64,000 bases of DNA from NCBI RefSeq assembly GCF_036345915.1, contig NZ_CP107785.1, forward strand, positions 4,402,001-4,466,000, given 5' to 3'. The notes below the pieces were generated by a model. The model saw only the letters and a list, made by a program, of their open reading frames with translations, was not told where the DNA came from and ran no database searches. The DNA is from Nocardia sp. NBC_00565 (GTDB lineage: Bacteria > Actinomycetota > Actinomycetes > Mycobacteriales > Mycobacteriaceae). This document shows positions 1-10,740 of the stretch, one piece after another. How positions within the stretch are numbered: the first letter of the stretch is position 1; the number at the start of each line of letters is the position of its first letter. The translations under genes and the position numbers were made by a program.

Positions 1-470
1 AAGGTCTTGGCGCCGTTGAGGATCCAGTCGTCGCCGTCGCGGACCGCGCGGGTCTTGATGCCCTGGAGGTCGGAGCCGGTGCCGGGTTCGGTCATCGCGA
101 TGGCGGTGATGATCTCGCCGGAACAGAAGCCCGGAAGCCAGCGCTGCTTCTGCTCCTCGTTGGACAGCTCGTGCAGGTAGGGGGCGATCACATCGTTGTG
201 CAGGGCGAAGCCGAGGCCGGAGTACTGGCCACGGACGGATTCCTCGGCGACGATCGCGTTGTAGCGGAAGTCCTTCACCCCGCCGCCGCCGTACTCCTCC
301 GGCATGGCCATGCCCAGAAATCCCTGCTTACCGGCCTCGAGCCAGACATCGCGATCGACGATGCCCTGCTCTTCCCACTTCGCGTGATTCGGCGCGACGT
401 GCTGATCGAGAAACTTGCGGAACGACTCCCGGAACAGCTCGTGTTCGGGTTCGAACAGTGTGCGCTGCAC
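1..470 (-). CDS. Acyl-CoA dehydrogenase, N-terminal part (runs off window)
   Basis: This is the first ~156 codons of a FadE-type flavin-dependent acyl-CoA dehydrogenase, which introduces the alpha,beta double bond in fatty acyl-CoA degradation. The start is a GTG at 470, preceded by a GGAGG site at 476-480. The translation shows the usual opening (VQRTLFEPEHELFRESFRKF), a PEEYGGGG turn, and the TEPGTGSDLQ segment that contacts flavin and substrate in this family. The catalytic Glu region lies beyond the window. It reads leftward, separated from the mycolyltransferase-like gene by about 240 bases in which no gene is apparent. The substrate chain length cannot be judged. Confidence 0.9.
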   Translation of the reverse strand, partial: MQRTLFEPEHELFRESFRKFLDQHVAPNHAKWEEQGIVDRDVWLEAGKQGFLGMAMPEEYGGGGVKDFRYNAIVAEESVRGQYSGLGFALHNDVIAPYLHELSNEEQKQRWLPGFCSGEIITAIAMTEPGTGSDLQGIKTRAVRDGDDWILNGAKT

Positions 471-708
471 GCCAACCTCCTAGTGACCACACGGCCGGTC
501 CACACCGACCCGTCGTTCCCTCACACGGTACCCGCAACGAGAACCATCGTTCACTTCTGCCCCAAAAATCCTTCCCCCACCTGCCCCAGCACCCTCAACC
601 TGGCAATCCAATCGAGATTCCCGACAAACACCGACGAGAATGCGCTGATGCAGGGCCGACGTTCGCCTGCACCAGCGCATGGTGATCACTCCGCCTGACT
701 TGGGAGGC

Positions 709-1776
709 TCAGGCTGGTAGGCCCAGCCCCTGGGCCAGCACGGGCCAGGATGCTTTCAGTGCGTCCTGCCAGTAGCCCCAGGAGTGGGTACCGGTGGGTT
801 GGAAGTCGAAGGTGGCGGGGATGCCGAGTTGGTTGAGCTTGTTCTGCAAGTTGTGCGAGCAGTAGTTGGTCGCGGCTTCGAGCGCGCCGCCTACGGCGAC
901 CTGGTTGGTGAGGCCGCCGACACCGGGTAGTGCGTGCGCGCCGTTGAGGGTGTCCCACTGGCCGGGGATGCCGCTGCCATCGGAGATGAACAGGTTCAGG
1001 CCGCGGAGTTGGTCGGTGTGCACGTACGGGTCGTTCGCGGCCCACATCGGATCACCTTGCGGGCCGTACATATTCGCCGAATCGCCGCCGCCGGCCGCGA
1101 CCACCGTATTGACGAAGTTGTAGCCGATGGGATCGCTGATCTGCGCGCAACCGCTGTAGGCGGCGACCGATTTGTACAGGCCGGGCGAGGCGATCGGCAG
1201 TTGCAGCACCGATGTTCCCGACATCGACAGGCCGGCGATCGCGTTGGTGCTATCGGTGCCGAGCCCGCTGTCGATGAGCGGTGGCAGTTCCTCGGTGAGG
1301 AATGTCTTCCACTTGTTCACGCCGAGCACCGGATCCGGCGCACGCCAGTCGGTGTAGTAGCTCCACTTGCCGCCGACCGGTGTGATCACATTCACATTCT
1401 TGTCGTCGAAGAACTGCGCGGCGTTGGTCTGCGCCTGCCAGGTCGCCGAATCCTCGCCGCCACCCGCGCCGTTGAGCAGGTACAGGGTGGGGCGCGGGAC
1501 GGAGGTGTCGGCGGGGCGCTGCACCTGGATCTCGACGTTCTTGTCCATGGCGGCCGAGTACACCTGCAGAGTCAGGTTGCGTTTGTCCCGTACCGACACG
1601 TCGGCGACGAAGGAGCCGTCGGACGAGCGCGACGACGCGAGCAATTTGCCGGTGGAGACGACCGGATCGATGGAGCTGACCGCGGACGCGAGGAAGCCGC
1701 CCGATGCGGCTGGAAAACCTACCAAAACTGCTGCTACACCCGCTACTGCCGCTATTCGCACTCTCGTTCCAGCCAT
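709..1776 (-). CDS. Antigen 85-like mycolyltransferase/esterase, secreted
   Basis: 355 residues with an N-terminal hydrophobic export signal (about residues 5-30) and an alpha/beta-hydrolase fold of the esterase D/antigen 85 family, which moves mycolates onto trehalose or arabinogalactan outside the membrane. The nucleophile elbow GLSMSG places Ser184, GALEAATN suggests Glu300 and GTHSWGYW places His331; together they match the antigen 85 Ser-Glu-His triad. The YLLNGAGGG segment (99-107) resembles the oxyanion and substrate loop. The gene is 45 bases downstream of the acyltransferase gene and reads the same way. No clear Shine-Dalgarno precedes the ATG, so a later start is possible. Mycolyltransferase versus plain carboxylesterase cannot be decided from sequence alone. 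Confidence 0.85.
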   Translation of the reverse strand: MAGTRVRIAAVAGVAAVLVGFPAASGGFLASAVSSIDPVVSTGKLLASSRSSDGSFVADVSVRDKRNLTLQVYSAAMDKNVEIQVQRPADTSVPRPTLYLLNGAGGGEDSATWQAQTNAAQFFDDKNVNVITPVGGKWSYYTDWRAPDPVLGVNKWKTFLTEELPPLIDSGLGTDSTNAIAGLSMSGTSVLQLPIASPGLYKSVAAYSGCAQISDPIGYNFVNTVVAAGGGDSANMYGPQGDPMWAANDPYVHTDQLRGLNLFISDGSGIPGQWDTLNGAHALPGVGGLTNQVAVGGALEAATNYCSHNLQNKLNQLGIPATFDFQPTGTHSWGYWQDALKASWPVLAQGLGLPA

Positions 1777-1821
1777 TCGGCCAAGGTAAGGAGAGTTACT
1801 GGCAATTTACTGAGAGCAGAC

Positions 1822-2721
1822 TCAGAACAGACCGCGCAGCCTGCCGAAGAGTGTGCGGCCCGGATCCCGATCACGCTCGCTGAACAGGAACTTCAGTTCC
1901 TCCTCGAGTTCCTTGTGCACTACGTCACGCAATTCCACCGCGGCGGCGTGCTTATCGACCGCGTCGCGCCACGGCGAGGGGTCGATCGGCGCACCGGCGG
2001 AGAAGTAGAAGCGCTCGGGGCGCGGGATGGCGGTCGGGCCGACGCCGCGAATCAGCGGCGGTGTCAGCTCCCGGTTCAGGCCGAGCGCCTCTACGGCCCA
2101 GCGCAGCGGCCGCATGACCGGGTGGTCGCCGTCTACGACGATGTCGTAGGCGTCGTCGACGCCGATCATCGCGACCGGCACGATCGGCGCGCCCGCCTCG
2201 ATCGCCATATGCGCGAAGCCGGAGCGGCCCTCCCACTTGAGCACGTACTTTTCGTCCTTGCGGCGCACCGCTTCGCGACCGCCACCCGGAAAGACGATGA
2301 CGGCCTCGCCACGAGCCAGCAGCGCGAGGCAATTGCGGCGGTTGCCGCGCACGGTGCCGAAGTGGTGCAGCAGTTGGCGGATGCCTGGCACGTTCATCAG
2401 CACGTTCTCGGCGAGCCCGCGGATCAGTCGGCCGCGACGGCGCAGCACCTCGGGCAGCAGCAGCGGCGCATCGATGCCGCCCATCAGGTTGTGGTTGCCG
2501 ACCAGCAATACCGGACCCTCGGCCGGAATGTTCTCCAGGCCGTAGAACCGCGGACTCGTCCACGCACGCAACGGCGCGAACAGGGTGTCGAGCACCCGCA
2601 TATCAGTATCGGTGAGCGAAACCGACAGTGGTGCACCATCACTCAGCACCGCAGCGGCACGCGGCGAATCACCGGCCAGCCGATCACCGGAATCGGCCGA
2701 ACCGGAGTGGTCATGCGACAT
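1822..2721 (-). CDS. Lysophospholipid acyltransferase family protein (PlsC/MGAT-like)
   Basis: 299 residues if started at the ATG at 2721, which has a GGAGGG site just upstream; an open frame continues to 3081 but that part overlaps hflX on the same strand and looks non-coding. The acyltransferase core starts near residue 50. VGNHNLMGGID resembles the His/Asp acyltransferase motif I with wider than usual His-Asp spacing, FPGGGREA matches motif III (the FPEG-type phosphate-binding loop) and VPVAMIGVDD motif IV. The family acylates glycerolipids or related alcohols at the membrane face; the acceptor is unknown. It lies directly upstream of the antigen-85-like gene, which fits a shared role in envelope lipid building. 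Confidence 0.8.
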   Translation of the reverse strand: MSHDHSGSADSGDRLAGDSPRAAAVLSDGAPLSVSLTDTDMRVLDTLFAPLRAWTSPRFYGLENIPAEGPVLLVGNHNLMGGIDAPLLLPEVLRRRGRLIRGLAENVLMNVPGIRQLLHHFGTVRGNRRNCLALLARGEAVIVFPGGGREAVRRKDEKYVLKWEGRSGFAHMAIEAGAPIVPVAMIGVDDAYDIVVDGDHPVMRPLRWAVEALGLNRELTPPLIRGVGPTAIPRPERFYFSAGAPIDPSPWRDAVDKHAAAVELRDVVHKELEEELKFLFSERDRDPGRTLFGRLRGLF

Positions 2722-2824
2722 GGAACCCTCCTGATGTCGATTCGATGACGATAGCGCAACGAAATCGCCTGTGCTCCTCCGCCTCTCACGGCGACCGGCT
2801 GCCAGTCGCTCGAAGCCGAGCAGG

Positions 2825-4408
2825 TCAGTGGGAGCCACCATCGGTCTCGGGCGAGCCCGTGCCGTTGGTGTGCGACGAACCGCCCGCGTGCGCGTACTGC
2901 GACAGGGCCGCGGCCAGCGCGTGCGGGACGCGAGCGCGGACGCGGGTGCCAGCCTCCTCGTGGTCCGAGGTGGTGATCCGGCCGTCCGCGTGGATGCGGG
3001 CGAGCAGATCGCCGCGGGTGTAGGGCAGCAGCACGCTGATCTCGACGTCCAGGCCGCCGAGCACTTCGGCGAGGCGCTCACGCAGTTCAGCGATGCCGGT
3101 GCCCTTGTGCGCCGAGACGTAGGCCGCGTCGGGGAGCATGGCGCGCAGCCGGGTGAGCTCCATCTGGTCGAGCGCGTCGATCTTGTTGACCACCAACAGT
3201 TCCGGCGGCGCGGACGTGCCCGACTGTTTGATCACATCGGTGATCACCTCGCGGACGGCCTTGATCTGTTCGGCGGGCAGCGTGTCGGAGCCGTCGACCA
3301 CATGCAGCAGCAGATCCGCGCCGGCGACCTCCTCCAGGGTGGACCGGAACGCCTCGACCAGCTGGGTCGGCAGGTGTCGCACGAAACCGACGGTGTCGGT
3401 GAACACGACCTCGCGGCCGTCGTCCAGATCGGCGCGGCGGGTGGTCGGATCCAACGTGGCGAACAGCGCGTCCTGGACCAGCAGGCCCGCGCCGGTCAGC
3501 GCGTTCATCAAACTGGACTTGCCTGCGTTGGTGTAGCCGACGATCGCGACCGACGGGATGCCGCTGGAGTTGCGGCGCGACCGCTTGGTGTCACGTGCGG
3601 TCTTCATTTCGCGAATCTCGCGACGCAGCTTGGCCATTCGCTCACGGATGCGGCGACGATCGGTCTCGATCTTGGTCTCACCGGGACCACGCAGACCCAC
3701 GCCGCCGTTGCTGCCCGCGCGACCACCGGCCTGCCGGGACATGGACTCACCCCAGCCACGCAGTCGCGGCAGCATGTATTCCATTTGCGCGAGCGCGACC
3801 TGCGCCTTGCCCTCACTGGAGGTGGCGTGCTGGGCGAAGATGTCCAGGATCAGCGCGGTCCGGTCGATCACCTTGACCTTCACGACCTTCTCCAGCGCGG
3901 TCAGCTGCGCCGGGGTCAGTTCACCGTCGCAGATCACGGTGTCGGCGCCGGACTCGAGCACTACAGCGCGCAGTTCGTCGGCCTTACCGGAACCGATGTA
4001 GGTCGCCGGGTCCGGCTTGTCACGGCGCTGGATCAGTCCTTCGAGGACCTCCGAACCCGCGGTCTCGGCGAGTGCGGCCAGTTCGGCCATGCTCACCTCG
4101 GCCTGGGTGGCGGTGCCCGTGGTCCAGACCCCGACCAGTACGACCCGTTCCAGGCGCAGCTGCCGGTACTCGACCTCGGTGATATCGGTGAGCTCGGTGG
4201 ACAGGCCCGCGACACGACGCAGCGAGCTACGTTCGTCGAGCTGCATCTCGCCGACCGTGGGATCAGCGGTCCAACCCGAACGTTTCATCCGGGCCTTGTG
4301 CTCGGCCACTACGTCGCCATTGTCCTCGACGGTGGCGTCATCAGCGGCATCGAAAAATTCGCTGTCGTCGGCCGACGGGGTGAATTCAAACGTCTCATGT
4401 TTCGTCAT
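2825..4408 (-). CDS. hflX: GTPase HflX
   Basis: 527 residues from the ATG at 4408 (MTKHETFEF). HflX is a translation-factor-class GTPase that binds the 50S subunit and splits stalled ribosomes. An N-terminal glycine-rich HflX domain (GWGESMSRQAGGR and GLRGPGETKIETDRRRI, about residues 210-260) precedes the G domain: P-loop GYTNAGKS, switch DTVGF and G4 NKID. The first ~60 residues are acidic and probably disordered. It reads leftward after a ~340-base stretch that holds a large hairpin behind dapF. An upstream in-frame start at 4480 exists but the extra residues look non-conserved. Confidence 0.95.
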   Translation of the reverse strand: MTKHETFEFTPSADDSEFFDAADDATVEDNGDVVAEHKARMKRSGWTADPTVGEMQLDERSSLRRVAGLSTELTDITEVEYRQLRLERVVLVGVWTTGTATQAEVSMAELAALAETAGSEVLEGLIQRRDKPDPATYIGSGKADELRAVVLESGADTVICDGELTPAQLTALEKVVKVKVIDRTALILDIFAQHATSSEGKAQVALAQMEYMLPRLRGWGESMSRQAGGRAGSNGGVGLRGPGETKIETDRRRIRERMAKLRREIREMKTARDTKRSRRNSSGIPSVAIVGYTNAGKSSLMNALTGAGLLVQDALFATLDPTTRRADLDDGREVVFTDTVGFVRHLPTQLVEAFRSTLEEVAGADLLLHVVDGSDTLPAEQIKAVREVITDVIKQSGTSAPPELLVVNKIDALDQMELTRLRAMLPDAAYVSAHKGTGIAELRERLAEVLGGLDVEISVLLPYTRGDLLARIHADGRITTSDHEEAGTRVRARVPHALAAALSQYAHAGGSSHTNGTGSPETDGGSH

Positions 4409-4651
4409 ACAGGGTCCATCGTCCCACGTTGTGGCGACCCCGCGCATTCGGATATTCGCAGGGCGAACACCGGGCGACACCCGTCCACCCAGTTCCCTGA
4501 GGTAACCGACGCGATCCCCGCAGAACTCGGACCATCCGCATGCCCTATGTCACCTGAGCGTGTCATCAGCTCCGGCATCCCCGCAGCCAGCGGCTCCGCA
4601 AGCCCGCCATCTCGGCAGGCCCAGCCCAGACACCGGACTCCCGCACAAGCA

Positions 4652-4695
4652 GTGAGCGCCTCGCAGACGTTGCAGCCCGTGCGAGGCGCTCACTG
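4652..4695. terminator. Strong hairpin downstream of dapF
   Basis: A 15-bp perfect inverted repeat (AGTGAGCGCCTCGCA with its complement) closes a 14-nt loop, about 50 bases past the dapF stop. No T-run follows, as is common for actinobacterial intrinsic terminators. The rest of 4409-4747 shows no gene. It probably ends the miaA-dapF transcript. Confidence 0.7.
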
Positions 4696-4747
4696 AGCCT
4701 GCGAACACGGTCGGGCGCGGCTGGCTTCAGCGGTCGAGCGACGCCCC

Positions 4748-5656
4748 TCAGAGGCTGTGCCACCAGTCGGCGGCGATGTGGCCGGAGGCCACCAGGACCG
4801 AGGGGCCGCGTAGCCAGGCGGAGCCGTCGGCGAGGCGGACTGTCACTTCGCCGCCCGGGATGCGAACGCGGACCTCGCCGGTATCGGTGGCGATGCGGAA
4901 ACCGGTTTCGGCCAGGGCGGCGGCCGCGGCGGCGACGGTTCCGGTTCCGCAGGAACGGGTTTCGCCGACGCCGCGTTCGTAGACGCGCATATCGACCGAG
5001 CCGTCGACCAGACCGGTCACGATTTCGACGTTGGCACCGTGCGCGAACAGGTCCGGATCGAATCCGGGGGCCACGGAGAGGTCGAGTTTGGCGAGCGCGT
5101 CGGTGGACAGCGACGAATCGACACACGCAAGATGCGGGTTGCCGACATCGATGCCGATACCGGGGAACGCCCAGCCACCGATGGTCGCGGTGGACGAGCC
5201 CAGCTCGCGCACCTCGCCCATACCGACGGTCACCTCGCCATGGACCGTGTCACCGGCGTGCACGGTGACCGGACGAGCCCCGGCCCGGCTGCCGACGACG
5301 TAGTCCGCACGCGATTCGAGCCCCTGCGCCGCCAGATAGTGGGCGAAGACTCGCGTGCCGTTGCCGCACATCTCCGCGATCGAGCCATCAGCGTTGCGGT
5401 AGTCCATGAACCAGTCGGACTCGGCGACACCCTCGGGAATCTCGGTCAGCACACCCGCATCCCGCAGCGCACCCGCACGCGCCACCCGCAGCACACCGTC
5501 GGCGCCGAGTCCACGCTGGCGATCGCACAGCGCGGCGACCCGGTCCGGGGTCAGATCCAAGTGGACCTGCGGATCGGGCAGCACCACGAAATCGTTCTGG
5601 GTACCGTGCCCCTTGCTGAACTCGATATCAGCCACGCCTGCATTCTCCCTGCTCAT
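4748..5656 (-). CDS. dapF: Diaminopimelate epimerase
   Basis: 302 residues. Converts LL- to meso-diaminopimelate for peptidoglycan and lysine synthesis, in the cytoplasm. The two-cysteine acid/base pair is visible: Cys97 in AEMCGNGTR and Cys236 in [18 protein letters not shown] near the N-terminus is the usual opening. The ATG at 5656 overlaps the TGA of the upstream methyltransferase gene as ATGA, which supports this start; a GTG eight codons in (VADIEF) is also possible. It is the last gene of the coupled chain. Confidence 0.96.
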   Translation of the reverse strand: MSRENAGVADIEFSKGHGTQNDFVVLPDPQVHLDLTPDRVAALCDRQRGLGADGVLRVARAGALRDAGVLTEIPEGVAESDWFMDYRNADGSIAEMCGNGTRVFAHYLAAQGLESRADYVVGSRAGARPVTVHAGDTVHGEVTVGMGEVRELGSSTATIGGWAFPGIGIDVGNPHLACVDSSLSTDALAKLDLSVAPGFDPDLFAHGANVEIVTGLVDGSVDMRVYERGVGETRSCGTGTVAAAAAALAETGFRIATDTGEVRVRIPGGEVTVRLADGSAWLRGPSVLVASGHIAADWWHSL

Positions 5657-6498
5657 CGTCCTCTGACCAACGTTCGCCGCTGCCGCGAAATTTCGTACAA
5701 CGCCACCGCGGCGGCCGAGGGCGCCCCGAGCGAGCTGGCGGTGCCGCCCATCGGGATGTAGACCATGTCGTCGCAGGCCTCCTGCCAGGCCGCACTCATA
5801 CCGCTGGTCTCATTGCCGACGACCAGGATGGTCGCTTCGGTGAAGTCGTAGTCGAAGACCGCGTGCGCGCCGTCCTCATCGGTGCCGACGATGCGGGTCG
5901 GGATCCCGCGCTGGACCTGCCGGTCGCGGAATTCGACCACCTGCGCGGTCCCGGCGGCACGGAATACCGGCATGGCGAACAGCGAACCCGTGGACGCGCG
6001 CACCGCCTGCGGGTCGTACTGGTCGGCACCGTGACCGGACACGATGATGCCGCTCGCGCCGAACGCGTCCGCCGAGCGAATGAGCGTACCGAGATTGCCC
6101 GGCGAGTTGGGACGGTCGAACACGACCACCACCGGTGGTGCCGCGTCACCGGGTTCACCGGGTTCGAAGGTGTCCAGCTCGGGTTGCCGGGAGATCGCGA
6201 CCGCGACCAATTCCGGTATGCCGGTGGACTTTTCGCCGAGTTCGGCCATCAGCTCCGGCACCAGACCGACCTGCTGCACACCGCTGGTGTCCAGTAGTTC
6301 CCGCGCCCAACTCGACAGGTCGGGCGTGCCGAGGCGATAGAGCATCGTCTCGAGCGGCCAGTCGTTGGCGATCGCCTGGGTGATCGGACGCACGCCCTGC
6401 ACCAGGAAACGACCGTCGCGGTGCCGCTTGGTGCGGTTGTTCAGGTACGCCTGCCAGACCTGAACGGAGGCATTGCGGGTACTCACACGACGTGTCAC
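5653..6498 (-). CDS. TrmH/SpoU-type rRNA methyltransferase
   Basis: 281 residues from a GTG at 6498 that overlaps the miaA TGA as GTGA. SPOUT-fold SAM-dependent 2'-O-ribose methyltransferase acting on rRNA or tRNA. An N-terminal substrate-binding domain ([11 protein letters not shown], about 30-40) precedes the SPOUT core: [20 protein letters not shown] is motif 1 with the catalytic Arg, [10 protein letters not shown] motif 2 and [18 protein letters not shown] motif 3 forming the SAM knot. The target nucleotide cannot be named. Translational coupling on both sides (miaA and dapF) fits a small translation-related operon. Confidence 0.9.
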   Translation of the reverse strand: MTRRVSTRNASVQVWQAYLNNRTKRHRDGRFLVQGVRPITQAIANDWPLETMLYRLGTPDLSSWARELLDTSGVQQVGLVPELMAELGEKSTGIPELVAVAISRQPELDTFEPGEPGDAAPPVVVVFDRPNSPGNLGTLIRSADAFGASGIIVSGHGADQYDPQAVRASTGSLFAMPVFRAAGTAQVVEFRDRQVQRGIPTRIVGTDEDGAHAVFDYDFTEATILVVGNETSGMSAAWQEACDDMVYIPMGGTASSLGAPSAAAVALYEISRQRRTLVRGR

Positions 6499-7412
6499 TG
6501 CGGCGTCCGTTCCTTCTCGAGCAGGGACAGCACGGTCGCGACCAGGTCGGGATCGGCGCCGTCCACCCAACGCACCCGGTGATCGCGGCGGAACCACGAG
6601 CGCTGCCGCCGGACGTAGCGCCGGGTGCCGATCAGGGTGCGTTCCTGTGCATGGTTCAGGTCGTATTCGTTGTCCAGGTACGACAGGACTTGTGCGTAGC
6701 CGATCGCCCGGCGCGCCGTGACACCGTCGCGCAGACCCTTGTCGATGAGACCGCGCACTTCTTCGACGAGACCGGCATCGAACATCAGCGCGGTCCGCTG
6801 TTCGATGCGCGCGTCGAGTTCGGCCGTCGCGCGGTCGACGCCGATGATCACGGTGTCCCAGCGCGGTCTTCCGATGGCGGGCGCCGAGGCCGCGAACGGG
6901 CGACCGGTGAGTTCGACAACCTCGAGTGCGCGCACCATGCGGCGGCCGTCGGTGGGGAGAATGGTCGCGGCGGCCGCCGGATCGGCCTGCTTCAGCGCCT
7001 CGTGCACCGCCACCACGCCGCGCTCGGTCAGCAATTCCTCCCAGCGCGCGCGGACCGCGGGATCGGTGGCCGGGAACTCCCAATCATCGAGCAGCGCTTG
7101 GACGTACATCATCGAGCCGCCCACGATGACCGGGGTGCGACCGCGCGCCATGATCTCGCGCACGTCCACGCTGGCCGCGGCCTGGTAGGCCGCGACGGTC
7201 GCGGTTTCGGTCACGTCGAGGACATCGAGCTGGTGGTGCGCGATGTCACGGCGTTGCGCGGGAAGGAGTTTCGCGGTGCCGACGTCCATACCGCGATAGA
7301 GCTGCATCGCGTCGATATTCACGATTTCGCCGCCGAGTCGTTCGGCGAGATCGAGTCCGAGGTCGGATTTGCCGCTGGCAGTGGGGCCGACGACGGCGAC
7401 GGGAGTGATCAC
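6495..7412 (-). CDS. miaA: tRNA dimethylallyltransferase
   Basis: 305 residues. Transfers a dimethylallyl group to A37 of tRNAs reading U-starting codons; miaB at 10737 carries out the following methylthiolation. Seen: P-loop [10 protein letters not shown] at residues 9-18, the [17 protein letters not shown] segment (base and diphosphate binding) and the [14 protein letters not shown] motif. The start is a GTG whose bases overlap the TGA of the upstream gene (GTGA). Confidence 0.96.
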   Translation of the reverse strand: MITPVAVVGPTASGKSDLGLDLAERLGGEIVNIDAMQLYRGMDVGTAKLLPAQRRDIAHHQLDVLDVTETATVAAYQAAASVDVREIMARGRTPVIVGGSMMYVQALLDDWEFPATDPAVRARWEELLTERGVVAVHEALKQADPAAAATILPTDGRRMVRALEVVELTGRPFAASAPAIGRPRWDTVIIGVDRATAELDARIEQRTALMFDAGLVEEVRGLIDKGLRDGVTARRAIGYAQVLSYLDNEYDLNHAQERTLIGTRRYVRRQRSWFRRDHRVRWVDGADPDLVATVLSLLEKERTPQ

Positions 7413-8200
7413 AACCCGTCACCTCTCGACCGATTCGGACGCCACACACTCACCTGATACCCAACGCCGAACGGGGCATCGCGGTACAGGGTTTCGACGG
7501 AAGGGGCCTGCGGATCGGCGGTGAACAATCCGGCGAGTACCTGATAGGCCGCGCGTCCGGACAGCACCAATTCAGCACACAATTCCGGATCCAATGCCAG
7601 CAGTCCGGCCGTATCGCCCGCGGCAAGCGCGCGGTCCAGCGCCGACTGCACATCGGCGGCGCGCTCGTCGAGATAGCCCGGTGCCCCGAGCGTCAGCGTC
7701 GCGGCACCGTCCGCGATCACCAGAACGCCTGTCGGCTCCGAAGAGCTGTCCAGGGTGGTACGCAACTCCGCGCCGATCCGGGCGCACTTATCGGCCGGGG
7801 TATCGGCGGCGACGAGCGTCATCGATGCCACCGCCTCCGGCGCGACCTGCCCACGCAACCACCCGGCGATCAGAGCGGGCAGCGGCTGCTGCGGATCCGC
7901 TGTGCCGGGCATGTGTCGCGCGCGCAACAGCGCGTCCTCGGACAGCGCGACCTGGACATCGGCGCCGAAACCGCGAAAGGTGCCGACCGCGTCCGGCCGC
8001 ATGACCTGGACATCCGCGCCGACACCGATGACCGTCCAGTGCCGAGCCGTTGCGGCCAATGCGCCGACTGCGGTCAACGCGGCCGCGCGCAGCACGGCGG
8101 GAGCGTCGCCGGAATCCGCCCCGGCCGCGTGCGCGAGATCGCCGCAGAGCTCGGGCACCAGGATCGGCGGCGACGGGACCAGGGCCGCGATGGAGAACAC
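7409..8200 (-). CDS. Conserved alanine-rich protein beside miaA (Rv2728c-like)
   Basis: About 263 residues from the GTG at 8200 ([18 protein letters not shown]); an open frame reaches 8287. The opening [10 protein letters not shown] and overall pattern resemble the mycobacterial protein encoded next to miaA (Rv2728c), which is related to the class III extradiol dioxygenase B-subunit/MEMO fold. I do not see a full metal-binding set, so a catalytic role is not supported. It is coupled to miaA by a GTGA overlap. The start is uncertain because no strong ribosome-binding site is visible. Confidence 0.75.
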   Translation of the reverse strand: MFSIAALVPSPPILVPELCGDLAHAAGADSGDAPAVLRAAALTAVGALAATARHWTVIGVGADVQVMRPDAVGTFRGFGADVQVALSEDALLRARHMPGTADPQQPLPALIAGWLRGQVAPEAVASMTLVAADTPADKCARIGAELRTTLDSSSEPTGVLVIADGAATLTLGAPGYLDERAADVQSALDRALAAGDTAGLLALDPELCAELVLSGRAAYQVLAGLFTADPQAPSVETLYRDAPFGVGYQVSVWRPNRSRGDGL

Positions 8201-8464
8201 GTCGTAACCGTAGTCGTTCGCCGAAGCAGCGATACACACTGCCGCTCTCGCGCCTAGAAGGTCCGGCTTCGAGTGTCTCTGCCGCAAACTTGGCCGAGAT
8301 TGATAGTGTTCGAGGTGCTACAACCCAGGTCATCACGGGTTGATTTCCCTGTGAATCATCCGTGGGAGGGCGTTGATCGATGGTTTACAGGGCGCGGACC
8401 GGGTTCAATGGAATGAGCTAGGGCGTAACCAGGCAGCCGTGACGCGCGGCAGGGACGAGGAGCA

Positions 8465-9883
8465 ATGAGCGAGAGCAACGGAACGGCGAAAGCGACCCCC
8501 GGCAGCACGCCGCCTCCCTCGGATGCCCCGAAGGCCGCCGCCCCGAAACCTTCCGCCGCCCCGAAACCCGCCGCGGCCCCCAAACCGGGCGGCCCGACGG
8601 CCCACCCCAAGCCGCATGCGATGCCGGGTCCGACCGCGCAACATCCGCATCCGGTCGCCGTCCCGAGCGCCAGCGATCCCAGCGCGTGGGGCCGCGTCGA
8701 CGACGACGGCACCGCCTGGGTGAAGACCGCCGATGGCGAACACGTGGTCGGTTCCTGGCAGGCCGGTGACGCCGCCGAGGGCCTGGCGCACTTCGGCCGT
8801 CGCTTCGACGATCTGGCCACCGAGGTGGCACTGCTCGAAGCGCGCTTGGCCGCGGGCGCGGATGCCCGCAAGACCAAGGCCGCCGCGGTCGCCATCGCCG
8901 AATCACTGCCCACCGCGGCGGTCATCGGTGATATCGACGGACTCGCGCGGCGACTGCAGGCCATCGCCGAACACTCCGAAGAGGCGGCCGCGCACGCCAA
9001 GGAGGAGAAGGAAAAGACCAGGCACGAGCACACCGAACGCAAGGAAACGCTGTGCGCCGAGGCCGAGAAGATCGCCACTGAATCCACCCAGTGGAAGGCC
9101 GCGGGTGATCGGCTGCGCGAGATCCTCGACGAGTGGAAGTCCATCCGCGGGGTGGACCGCAAGGTCGACGACGCGCTATGGAAGCGCTACTCCAAGGCGC
9201 GGGAGGCCTTCAACCGACGCCGTGGCGCGCACTTCGCCGAACTCGATCGGGAACGGGCGGCCGCGAAGACGCGCAAGGAAGAGCTGTGTGTGCGTGCCGA
9301 GGAACTCTCCGGCTCCACCGACTGGGTCGGCACCGCGGGCGTGTTCCGCGATCTGCTCGCCGAATGGAAGGCCGCGGGCCGAGCGCCGCGCGAGGCCGAC
9401 GAGGCGCTGTGGCGGCGGTTCAAGAGCGCCCAGGACGTGTTCTTCGCGGCGCGCAACGCCGCCGTCTCCGAGCGTGACGCCGAATTCGAGCACAACGCGA
9501 CCGCCAAAGAAGAACTGCTGCACCACTACGAGCACATCGATCCGGCCAATGGTCTGGACGCCGCGCGCGCCGCGCTGCGTGACCTGCAGGACAGGTGGGA
9601 CGCGATCGGCAAGGTGCCGCGCGAACGCATCCAGGAGTTGGAAGGCAAACTGCGCACCATCGAGAAGCGGGTCCGCGATGCGGTGGACGCGCAGTGGCGA
9701 CGCACCGACCCCGAGGCCATGGCCCGGGCCGCGCAGTTCCGCGAGCGGGTCGCGCAGTTCGAGGAGCAGGCCGCGAAGGCAACCGCCGCGGGCAAGAAGC
9801 GCGATGCGGAGAAGGCACTCGAGCAGGCCAAGCAGTGGCGCGAGTGGGCCGAAGCCGCCGAGGGCGCGGTCAGCAACCGCTGA
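8465..9883 (+). CDS. DUF349 helical-repeat protein
   Basis: 472 residues starting at an ATG 4 bases after a GAGGAG site. The first ~70 residues are an Ala/Pro/Lys-rich tail with repeated APKPxAAPK units, likely disordered. From about residue 100 the protein is charged and helical, with three DUF349-like repeats (for example [20 protein letters not shown], then a copy with [20 protein letters not shown]). The mycobacterial equivalent (Rv2731) sits in the same neighbourhood. Function is unknown. It is divergent from the miaA chain, so 8201-8464 carries both promoters. Confidence 0.85.
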   Translation: MSESNGTAKATPGSTPPPSDAPKAAAPKPSAAPKPAAAPKPGGPTAHPKPHAMPGPTAQHPHPVAVPSASDPSAWGRVDDDGTAWVKTADGEHVVGSWQAGDAAEGLAHFGRRFDDLATEVALLEARLAAGADARKTKAAAVAIAESLPTAAVIGDIDGLARRLQAIAEHSEEAAAHAKEEKEKTRHEHTERKETLCAEAEKIATESTQWKAAGDRLREILDEWKSIRGVDRKVDDALWKRYSKAREAFNRRRGAHFAELDRERAAAKTRKEELCVRAEELSGSTDWVGTAGVFRDLLAEWKAAGRAPREADEALWRRFKSAQDVFFAARNAAVSERDAEFEHNATAKEELLHHYEHIDPANGLDAARAALRDLQDRWDAIGKVPRERIQELEGKLRTIEKRVRDAVDAQWRRTDPEAMARAAQFRERVAQFEEQAAKATAAGKKRDAEKALEQAKQWREWAEAAEGAVSNR

Positions 9884-9895
9884 TATCTACGACGG

Positions 9896-9932
9896 CAGCC
9901 GCACACGTTCTCGATGAGAATCTGTGCGGCTG
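9896..9932. terminator. Bidirectional terminator between convergent genes
   Basis: CAGCCGCACA and its complement enclose a second inner inverted repeat (TTCTC-GAT-GAGAA), giving a long stem-loop 13 bases past the DUF349 stop and in front of the end of the convergent membrane-protein gene. Confidence 0.75.
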
Positions 9933-10005
9933 TTCACTATTCGAGGTGTAAGCCCGCAGACGCACCGCGTCAGCCGAGCACGCGGCTGCGAATGTATCGC
10001 GCCGT

Positions 10006-10740
10006 TCAGGAATCGCCGCTGAGGCGGCGACGGTCACGTTCCTCGGCGGCCGCCGCGGCGATGCGGCGCTGTTCTTCCGCCTCGAGCTGCAACGCCGTGC
10101 GGCTCCACACGACGCGGATCCAGTGGAATGTCAGCACGATGATGGCGATGGCGCCGAGGATCAGGCCGAACCCGGGGCCCGCGCCGTGGTAGTTGCCGAG
10201 TCCGGGGGTCTGGCGGTGCCAGATGGAGAACACGCCGAAGACGCTGCCGATGGCGGAACCGGCGACGGCGATCCAGGCGAGCACCCAGCGGCGGGTCATC
10301 AGCGCGAGCAGCGAGAAGCCGATGCCGAAGATGACGGCGAACCAGACGAACACCCGGGACGGCAGCCCGATGTGCTCGGCGCGCGCGGCATCGGTGCCGA
10401 GCAACACGTCGAACCCGCGCGCACCACCGGCGTGCGGCAGCACCAGCGACAGCAGCAGCAGGAATACCGCGCCCGCCACCACCATGGCGCGCATACCCGG
10501 GTCGATCTCGCCGGCGATGCGGCGTTCGACGGCATCGAGTTCGTCCTTGAACTGCTCGAAATCGTTGCTGCTCTCGACCGAGTTCACTGAGCCCTCGTTT
10601 CGTTCGGCTGGTCCGTGGTTGCCCGCGTCCACTGTGCCATCACCGCCTTCGGCACCCGCAGCCGACCCACTACGTCCGGTAGTACTCGCCGAGTCCTCCG
10701 GCTCCGGTTCCGGATTCGCTCCCCCGACACGCTCACTCAT
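10006..10740 (-). CDS. Conserved four-helix membrane protein coupled to miaB
   Basis: 244 residues from the ATG at 10740, which overlaps the miaB TGA as ATGA. The first ~80 residues are acidic and low-complexity ([10 protein letters not shown] and similar). Four hydrophobic segments follow: [52 protein letters not shown] and [18 protein letters not shown], ending in a basic cytoplasmic tail. Position and topology match the mycobacterial Rv2732c-type protein after miaB. Function unknown. Confidence 0.8.
   Translation of the reverse strand: MSERVGGANPEPEPEDSASTTGRSGSAAGAEGGDGTVDAGNHGPAERNEGSVNSVESSNDFEQFKDELDAVERRIAGEIDPGMRAMVVAGAVFLLLLSLVLPHAGGARGFDVLLGTDAARAEHIGLPSRVFVWFAVIFGIGFSLLALMTRRWVLAWIAVAGSAIGSVFGVFSIWHRQTPGLGNYHGAGPGFGLILGAIAIIVLTFHWIRVVWSRTALQLEAEEQRRIAAAAAEERDRRRLSGDS

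Noticed and set aside
934..2748. 604-codon open frame on the plus strand
   Set aside because: Antisense to the antigen-85-like and acyltransferase genes; composition is that of a GC-rich shadow frame and matches no family.
2771..4696. 641-codon open frame on the plus strand
   Set aside because: Mirror frame of hflX, whose GTPase motifs are clear on the other strand.
6499..7083. Extended N-terminus of the SpoU methyltransferase
   Set aside because: This part lies antiframe within miaA and is Arg/Gly/His-rich; the GTG at 6498 overlapping the miaA stop is the better start.
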